DNA of 64,000 nt from Cognatazoarcus halotolerans (GTDB lineage: Bacteria > Pseudomonadota > Gammaproteobacteria > Burkholderiales > Rhodocyclaceae), in NCBI RefSeq assembly GCF_009800965.1, contig NZ_WUAF01000002.1:232299-296298 (forward strand), read 5' to 3'. The notes below the pieces were generated by a model. That model did no database searches and was not told where the DNA came from. It saw only the letters and a list, made by a program, of their open reading frames with translations. The translations under genes were made by a program, and so were the position numbers. Shown here one piece after another: positions 58,508 to 64,000 of this stretch (position 1 is its first letter; the number at the start of each line of letters is the position of its first letter).

Positions 58508-59721
58508 ACATCCTCTATGTGTGTCATCGCTTTCCGTTTCCGCCGAAGCGCGGAGGAAAGATCCGACCTTTCAACATGATCCGGCACTTTTCCGAAGCGG
58601 GTCACAAGGTGACGGTCTGCTCGCTGGCCCGGTCAGAAGACGAAGCGGAAGAGGGGCGGGGCATCGCGCCGCACTGCGAGCGTTTCGAGATGGCCGTCGT
58701 CAGCAATCCGTTTCAGACACTTCGGATGGTTGCCAGGCTCCCGACCCCGACGCCATCCTCACTGGGCTATTTCTACTCGCGAGGCTTGCAGCGGGCCATC
58801 GATGCCGCGCTCGAACGGGAGCGATTCGATCTCATCTTCGTGCATTGTTCGTCGGTGGCCCAATATGTGGAGCATGTGCGAGATATCCCGAAGATTCTGG
58901 ATTTCGGGGACATGGATTCACAGAAATGGCTCGAGTACGGGAAGTACAAGCCTTTTCCACTCTCACTCGGCTACAGGCTCGAGGGGGCAAAGCTGGAGCG
59001 TGAAGAAAAGCGGCTTGCGCGCCGATTCGACATGAGTACCGCGACGACGCGAGCCGAGTGGGAAACGCTTGAAAGCTACCGTGCGGCCAATCTGACGGAC
59101 TGGTTTCCCAATGGCGTGGATGCCACCTTTTTCAAGCCCGACGGTGAGGGCTATGACGAGGATACGCTGAGCTTCATCGGGCGCATGGATTACTATCCGA
59201 ATCAGGAGTGCATGCTTGAGTTCTGTGCAAAGACCTTTCCCCTCGTGCGGGCGAAGCGGCCCAGCGCAAAGTTGCTGATTGTCGGAGCCGATCCGTCGCC
59301 CGAAATTCGCAGGCTCGGCGAGCTTCCCGGAGTCACCGTGACCGGATCGGTCCCGGACGTCCGCCCCTACATCCTTCGTTCGGCCGCCATGGTGGCGCCG
59401 CTCAATATAGCCAGGGGTACCCAGAACAAGATTCTTGAAGCCATGGCAATGGGTGTGCCGGTCGTCACGAGTCCGATGGGGGCTGGGGGCGTCGATGCGC
59501 TTGATGAGGAGCATTTCCTGGTTGGCAAGACCCCCGAAGAGTACGCTGACCGCGCGCTTCGTATCATGGAGGACGCCGATGAGCGTGAGCGTCTCGCCCG
59601 TGCGGGCAGACAGCGCATGCTGACAAACCATGACTGGTCTGCGTCGATGCAGCGGCTGGACGGCATCGTTGACCGGTGTATCGACTCCTTCCGGCGAAAG
59701 CGCGGACCCGTGGCGGCGTGA
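58504..59721 (+). CDS. XrtA-system glycosyltransferase (third of three)
   Basis: A 405-aa GT-B glycosyltransferase of the PEP-CTERM/XrtA group (TIGR03087-type, from memory). The N-terminus is MNILYVCHRFPFPPKRGGKI. The donor site shows LSFIGRMDYYPNQECMLEFC and APLNIARGTQNKILEAMAMG. The start overlaps the amidotransferase stop by 4 bp. A 47-bp gap without clear signals lies before the dehydrogenase gene. Confidence 0.92.
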   Translation: MNILYVCHRFPFPPKRGGKIRPFNMIRHFSEAGHKVTVCSLARSEDEAEEGRGIAPHCERFEMAVVSNPFQTLRMVARLPTPTPSSLGYFYSRGLQRAIDAALERERFDLIFVHCSSVAQYVEHVRDIPKILDFGDMDSQKWLEYGKYKPFPLSLGYRLEGAKLEREEKRLARRFDMSTATTRAEWETLESYRAANLTDWFPNGVDATFFKPDGEGYDEDTLSFIGRMDYYPNQECMLEFCAKTFPLVRAKRPSAKLLIVGADPSPEIRRLGELPGVTVTGSVPDVRPYILRSAAMVAPLNIARGTQNKILEAMAMGVPVVTSPMGAGGVDALDEEHFLVGKTPEEYADRALRIMEDADERERLARAGRQRMLTNHDWSASMQRLDGIVDRCIDSFRRKRGPVAA

Positions 59722-59768
59722 GCCCGCGCAGTCCGCGAACGATTCAATCTATCTCGTGAGCAAATAAT

Positions 59769-61085
59769 ATGAACTTGAGCATTTTCGGTCTCGGCTATGT
59801 CGGGGCAGTGTCGCTGGCATGTCTCGCCAGGGACGGTCACAACGTGATCGGGGTCGATATCGAACCTGCAAAGCTCTCGCTCATCCGCGAGGGCAAGACG
59901 CCTGTGGTCGAAGAAGGGATGATTGAACTGATGGCTGCCGTTGCGGCCAGCGGCAGGGTGTCGGTGACTTCCGACGTTGCCGCAGCGGTGGGCGACAGCG
60001 AGATTTCGTTGATCTGTGTCGGCACGCCTTCGGCGGCTAACGGAAGCCAGGATCAGTCGGCGGCGTTGCGGCTGGCGAAGGACCTCGGTGCGGCGATCCG
60101 CAACAAGACCCAGCCCCATGTATTCGTGTTCCGTTCCACGCTTGTTCCCGGCACCGTCGAAGACGTTCTTCGGCCGATCATCGAGCGTGAATCGGGAAAG
60201 AAAGACGGCGAGGGCTTCCATCTTTGCTTCCAACCTGAATTCCTGCGTGAGGGCTCGTCGATCCGCGACTACGACCGCCCGCCCTTTACGGTCGTCGGTT
60301 CCAATCATCCCTATGCGATCGGAAAGTTGAAGGATCTGTTCGGGCATCTGCCGTGCGAGTTCCACGTTACATCCGTGCGGGCGGCCGAAATGCTCAAACT
60401 CTGCTGCAACAATTTTCATGCGCTGAAAATCACCTTCGCAAACGAGACCGCGCGGCTCAGTCATGCTCTTGGAGTCGATCCGTTCGAAGTCATGGAGTTG
60501 GTTTGCAAAGACAAGCAACTCAATATCTCTCCGGCCTATCTCAAGCCCGGATACGCCTTCGGTGGTTCGTGCCTGCCGAAGGACCTGCGCGCCACCATGC
60601 ACCTGGCCAAACAGCGCGACGTCGAGTTGCCGATGCTCGGGGGGATTCTCGACTCCAACCGGCAACATGTCGAACTTGCCTTGCACCACATTCTGTCAAC
60701 CGGCAAGCGCAAGGTCGGCATGATCGGTCTTTCCTTCAAGACGGGTACCGACGACCTGAGGGAAAGCCCTCTTGTCACGCTTGCCGAGCAGCTCATCGGC
60801 AAGGGACTAGATCTGTTGGTCTACGATCCGGAAGTGCACCTCTCCCGCTTGCTCGGGGCCAACAAGAGCTTCATCGAGCGCCACGTTCCCCATATCGGTC
60901 GATTGATCCGCGAGGATATCAATGAGGTGATCGACAATTCGGAACTGCTGATCGTCGGCCTGTCCGGCGGAGCGGTGTCCGACGCCGTGCAGGCGCGTGC
61001 CACGGCGGAGCACACGATCGTGGATCTTGCTCACATGACCGATGTCAAAGGGGTCGTACCCAACTACATAGGATTGTGCTGGTGA
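59769..61085 (+). CDS. GDP-mannose 6-dehydrogenase-like nucleotide-sugar dehydrogenase
   Basis: A 438-aa dehydrogenase that oxidises a nucleotide sugar to its uronate. The NAD site is FGLGYVG near residue 6. The catalytic Cys268 in GGSCLPKDLRA sits at the same number as the known catalytic Cys of Pseudomonas AlgD. FGLGYVGAVSLACLARDGH and FGGSC are closer to the GDP-mannose than the UDP-glucose group. It implies a mannuronate or related acid in the polymer. It overlaps the next gene by 4 bp. Confidence 0.9.
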   Translation: MNLSIFGLGYVGAVSLACLARDGHNVIGVDIEPAKLSLIREGKTPVVEEGMIELMAAVAASGRVSVTSDVAAAVGDSEISLICVGTPSAANGSQDQSAALRLAKDLGAAIRNKTQPHVFVFRSTLVPGTVEDVLRPIIERESGKKDGEGFHLCFQPEFLREGSSIRDYDRPPFTVVGSNHPYAIGKLKDLFGHLPCEFHVTSVRAAEMLKLCCNNFHALKITFANETARLSHALGVDPFEVMELVCKDKQLNISPAYLKPGYAFGGSCLPKDLRATMHLAKQRDVELPMLGGILDSNRQHVELALHHILSTGKRKVGMIGLSFKTGTDDLRESPLVTLAEQLIGKGLDLLVYDPEVHLSRLLGANKSFIERHVPHIGRLIREDINEVIDNSELLIVGLSGGAVSDAVQARATAEHTIVDLAHMTDVKGVVPNYIGLCW

Positions 61086-62092
61086 CACCGACCGGTCGCG
61101 AGCGGCGCCTGCGATTCGCACTGCTCGCAACGTGCTGTCTGCTGCTCGCGCTTCTTGCCGTACTCGCTTCCAAGGCAGTGCCGCTCTCGGAGGCGGTGCG
61201 CCTTCGTAACGCGCTGCACTTCGACTCGGCGCCCGCCGCCAGTTTCGAGTGGACGCCCTCGTCGCGCCCCGACGATTTTCTTGTCGAGGATGCGCCCGCC
61301 GATGAGAGGCTGCTGCAGGCCGCAGCGGCTGCGGGTGTCAGGCCCGAAGCGGGCGACTGGGCGAACGCGCTCGCCATTTCCTCCTATCTGACCGAGCATG
61401 CGGAGGGCAAGGGGGGCATCGACGACGGCCTCTTCGTGGTCCTGAAAAAGATACGTGAAGGCTATGGGGCGTGCTCCGATTTTACCCAGGCTTTCATCGG
61501 GATCGCCTCCGCGAGCGGGCTTTTCGCGCGCGAGTGGGCGTTTTCCTTCGATGGCTACGGCGGCGATGGGCACGCCGCCATCGAGGTATTCGACCGCCAA
61601 CAGCAACGCTGGATCTACCTGGATGTATTCAACAACTTCTTCGTCGAGGATGCCGCAAGCGGGAGGCCATTGAGCGCGCGCGAGTTCCGCGATGCACTGA
61701 AGGGGGATCCTGATGCAATCGTCATCCGGAAGGCCGGCGCCGGTCGTCCTGGGTTTGCATGCGAGGAAGTCCTCCGAGAATACTACCGGGCAGGGGCGGA
61801 CGAGTGGTATCTGTGGTGGGGCAACGCCCAATTGAGGCGTGAGGGCGGATCGTTGCAGGCAGGCTTGCGCAGCATCCATCCCTATCTCGCCCGGGCCTAC
61901 GCGAGCATCGTCGGCGATGTGCCGGACATCAAGGCTGTTGCCAGCGCCACCAACGCTCCCCAGCGGGCGCGCATGGAGCGACTTCGCACCACATTGATTA
62001 CACTTGTACTTGCAATTGCAGGTACGTTAATTTTGCTTGTCGGTCTGATTTCTATCGTCCACCAAATTGACCGAGAAAAATCGTGCGAGTAA
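61082..62092 (+). CDS. Membrane-anchored transglutaminase-like protein
   Basis: A 336-aa protein with one membrane segment near the N-terminus (residues 8-29) and one near the C-terminus (about 302-325). Between them is a periplasmic domain with the Cys-His-Asp triad of the transglutaminase/cysteine-peptidase fold: Cys131 in GACSDF, His164 in DGHAAIEV, Asp181 in YLDVFNN. I chose the GTG at 61082 (AGGA 8 bp upstream, GTGA overlap with the dehydrogenase stop); a GTG two codons earlier is possible. The last 100 bp are much richer in AT than the rest. Substrate unknown. Confidence 0.75.
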   Translation: MTPTGRERRLRFALLATCCLLLALLAVLASKAVPLSEAVRLRNALHFDSAPAASFEWTPSSRPDDFLVEDAPADERLLQAAAAAGVRPEAGDWANALAISSYLTEHAEGKGGIDDGLFVVLKKIREGYGACSDFTQAFIGIASASGLFAREWAFSFDGYGGDGHAAIEVFDRQQQRWIYLDVFNNFFVEDAASGRPLSAREFRDALKGDPDAIVIRKAGAGRPGFACEEVLREYYRAGADEWYLWWGNAQLRREGGSLQAGLRSIHPYLARAYASIVGDVPDIKAVASATNAPQRARMERLRTTLITLVLAIAGTLILLVGLISIVHQIDREKSCE

Positions 62093-63183
62093 TGGACCGA
62101 ATGAGACTTTCTTTAGTCGGTCCCGTTCCGCCTCCGGTCGGGGGTATGGCAACTCAGGCTATGCAATTGCTGACAAATCTTCGTGAGGAAGGATACTCCG
62201 TCGAACTGATAGAGACCAACGCTCCATATCAACCGTCATGGATGCGCAGGGTTCGGGGTCTAAGGGCGGTTGCTCGTCTTATTCCGTTCACCTTTCGTCT
62301 ATGGCGTGCCGTGGGTCGAAGCACAGTCATTCACGTATTTGCCAATTCTGGTTGGGCATGGTGGTTATTTGCTGTTCCAACCATCTCTATCTCTCGCCTG
62401 CGAAGAGTTCCAATAGTTGTTAATTACCATGGCGGCGCCGCAAAAGATTTCTTTGTTAGCAAAAAAACTCTCGCACTGCTGCCACTAAAAATGGCAGACG
62501 CCATTGTAGTCCCATCTAAATATCTCGAGAACGTTTTCGCGAATCTTGGGGTTCGCACCGAAATAATACCAAACGTAGTCGATACAACCAGATTCCATCC
62601 ACGTCCAGAAATGCGTGATCCCGAGAAGTTTCATATCGTGATGACACGAAATCTGGAGCCAGTCTACGATATTGCAACCGCACTGGCAGCGTTTTCCTTG
62701 GTGTTAAAAGAACTTCCGCAGGCATATATCAGTATTGCAGGAGTCGGGCCAGAGCATAAACGCCTTATCAACATCTGTGAAAATCTCGGAATTCGTGAGC
62801 GCGTCGTATTCGTTGGACGGATTGAAAATTCAAAAATCCACGAATTCTATCAATCCGCCAATCTGATGCTCAATTCCAGTCTGGTTGACAATCAGCCGGT
62901 CTCAATTCTCGAAGCGTATGCTGCCGGCGTACCAGTAGTTTCGACAGACGTAGGAGGAGTTTCTCAAATTGCAACGCATGATCGCACAGCATTGCTGGTG
63001 CCCTCGGGTGACCCTGTCAGAATGTCGGAGGCGATTCTTCGGATCGCACGCGACCCTGACCTCGTCAAACGCTTAACAACTTCCGGCTTGGTAGAAATCA
63101 GAAACTATACATGGAAACACATTCGCGTTAAGTGGCAAGCCTGCTATGAGCACCTTACTCAAGGGGCTAAAAAACGGGGCTGA
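62092..63183 (+). CDS. Glycosyltransferase family 4, low-GC gene
   Basis: A 363-aa GT-B glycosyltransferase (MRLSLVGPVPPPVGGMATQAM at the N-terminus after MDR; donor site VSILEAYAAGVPVVSTDVGG). Its base composition is near 48% GC by eye, against low 60s for the genes before it. I took the ATG at 62092 (TAATG overlap); another ATG at 62101 and a GTG at 62083 are possible. It is not of the three XrtA-specific types. Confidence 0.88.
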   Translation: MDRMRLSLVGPVPPPVGGMATQAMQLLTNLREEGYSVELIETNAPYQPSWMRRVRGLRAVARLIPFTFRLWRAVGRSTVIHVFANSGWAWWLFAVPTISISRLRRVPIVVNYHGGAAKDFFVSKKTLALLPLKMADAIVVPSKYLENVFANLGVRTEIIPNVVDTTRFHPRPEMRDPEKFHIVMTRNLEPVYDIATALAAFSLVLKELPQAYISIAGVGPEHKRLINICENLGIRERVVFVGRIENSKIHEFYQSANLMLNSSLVDNQPVSILEAYAAGVPVVSTDVGGVSQIATHDRTALLVPSGDPVRMSEAILRIARDPDLVKRLTTSGLVEIRNYTWKHIRVKWQACYEHLTQGAKKRG

Positions 63184-63260
63184 CTGTCTACACCCCATGA
63201 AGCGAACTAGTTCGCCGAGCAATTAATGGAAAATTAAAATAGTTGTGGAGTTGGCAGCGA
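63184..63260. other. Short gap with a 14-bp palindrome
   Basis: GCGAAC-TA-GTTCGC (63202-63215) is a perfect palindrome. It has no T-run, so it is not a classic terminator. The rest is AT-rich with no clear promoter. Confidence 0.4.
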
Positions 63261-63836
63261 ATGCATTTTCTATCAAGTATATTTATCAGGCCAGTTCAAT
63301 CCATCAGTATTAATTTCGGCACTTTCAGAGGGTTTATTAGATTCGTGCTTGCCGAGATCGATTATATGTTTAGATTTAAAAGTTATGATTCTGAGCTGCG
63401 CCCTTCATCCCCAAGAAGGTATGTATTTGTATGCCTTGGTAATATAAACAGAAGTGCGTTTGCTGACGTTGTGGCGCAGAGTAAAGGCCTTAATTCAATT
63501 TCTATTGGCCTCTCCACGACGACAGGAGCACCTGCTACCGAAACGGCGATCGAGGTTGGAGACCAGTATGGAGTCAATCTACGAAACCATAGAGCGACGA
63601 ATCTTACCGATTACAAGTATCGTGAAGGCGATGCTCTCTTTGTAATGGAGTTGAGGCACATAAAGCGACTGCTCGAATCCGGCCTTCCTCGGGAATCCAT
63701 AAACGTTCTTGGGCAGTGGGCTAGGCCTCGACGAATTCATCTGCATGATCCTCATACACTCTCACCTGATTTTCACTTTACATGTATGGGCCTTATTTTC
63801 TCCGCGATCGTCCATATCGCATCGCTACGAGAGTAG
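63261..63836 (+). CDS. Low-molecular-weight protein-tyrosine phosphatase-like
   Basis: A 191-aa protein with the phosphatase P-loop C-x5-R-S in VCLGNINRS (Cys58, Arg64) and the acid Asp163 in HDPHTL. About 50 residues precede it, starting MHFLSSIFIRPVQSISINFG, possibly amphipathic or partly membrane-associated, which is longer than the usual enzyme. Such phosphatases often reverse BY-kinase autophosphorylation. I chose the ATG at 63261, with TGGAG about 11 bp upstream; a TTG at 63243 is possible. The gene is low-GC. Confidence 0.82.
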   Translation: MHFLSSIFIRPVQSISINFGTFRGFIRFVLAEIDYMFRFKSYDSELRPSSPRRYVFVCLGNINRSAFADVVAQSKGLNSISIGLSTTTGAPATETAIEVGDQYGVNLRNHRATNLTDYKYREGDALFVMELRHIKRLLESGLPRESINVLGQWARPRRIHLHDPHTLSPDFHFTCMGLIFSAIVHIASLRE

Positions 63837-63848
63837 GAGGGTGGCTGA

Positions 63849-64000
63849 ATGCGGACCAACGTATATCTAACCTTTGATGTTGAAATTTGGTGCGGCGGCT
63901 GGAATTCCCTAGATGCGAATTTTCCACGCAACTTTGAGCGATATATTTACGGCTCGAAATATAGAGATTGCTGCGGCCTTCCCCTAGTCCTTAAACTTCT
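63849..64000 (+). CDS. NodB-like polysaccharide deacetylase, 5' part (truncated by the window)
   Basis: The first 50 codons of a protein starting MRTNVYLTFDVEIWCGGWNS. The YLTFDVE stretch is the catalytic Asp motif of NodB-type deacetylases. The frame stays open to the window edge. It begins 13 bp after the phosphatase-like gene, so the two are probably one transcript. The fold cannot be confirmed without the rest. Confidence 0.65.
   Translation, partial: MRTNVYLTFDVEIWCGGWNSLDANFPRNFERYIYGSKYRDCCGLPLVLKL

Noticed and set aside
42844-64000. PEP-CTERM target protein in the cluster
   Set aside because: I read the C-termini of all genes here and found none with a PEP motif, membrane segment and basic tail.

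Overview
The window is about 64 kb of a high-GC (low-to-mid 60s % by eye) betaproteobacterial chromosome, most likely Rhodocyclales/Zoogloeaceae (Azoarcus, Aromatoleum, Thauera type). This rests on gene order (rodZ-ispG-hisS-yfgM-bamB-der-hfq-hflX-hflK-hflC-hisZ-purA), a separate HisZ subunit, a betaproteobacterial porin, and a full XrtA/exosortase polysaccharide cluster. The genus is an inference. I saw no transposase, integrase, phage gene or CRISPR array.

Positions 1-12.5 kb hold a dense housekeeping run on the + strand: the end of rodZ, isoprenoid enzyme ispG, hisS, outer-membrane assembly helpers (yfgM-like, bamB), GTPases der and hflX, the RNA chaperone hfq, the FtsH regulators hflK/hflC, and hisZ and purA. 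At 12.6-12.9 kb two near-identical tRNA-Leu(CAG) genes lie on the - strand, each with its own promoter and terminator. From 12.9 to 22.1 kb come rnr, rlmB, a HugZ-like gene, the 4.5S SRP RNA, dnaX-ybaB-recR and a CoA-transferase. An unusual AT-rich island with a nested palindrome (17.55-17.60 kb) and two very small - strand ORFs lies just before dnaX.

Positions 22.3-42.6 kb carry petABC (cytochrome bc1), sspA/sspB, a divergent glycosyltransferase, a bacteriohemerythrin, a DUF1992 gene, dadA, fbp, a bifunctional putA, an orphan substrate-binding lipoprotein, tamA without tamB, a major porin with a strong terminator, and a small locus with a LolA-like protein, an ABC ATPase without permease, and a DUF1302-like outer-membrane protein.

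Positions 42.8-63.2 kb are an XrtA (exosortase A)-linked exopolysaccharide cluster. It encodes an export lipoprotein, a chain-length protein, a tyrosine autokinase, an outer-membrane protein, an AAA ATPase, a deacetylase, a FemAB-like protein, exosortase A fused to an EpsI-type domain, three glycosyltransferases of the XrtA-associated kind, two asparagine-synthase-like amidotransferases, and a GDP-mannose-6-dehydrogenase-like enzyme. These would build, modify and export a uronate-containing polymer, while XrtA processes PEP-CTERM proteins, none of which is encoded here. At about 61.99 kb the base composition drops sharply, inside the 3' end of a membrane-anchored transglutaminase-like gene. 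The low-GC segment beyond carries a glycosyltransferase, a low-molecular-weight phosphatase and the start of a NodB-like deacetylase, and looks like a separately acquired module.
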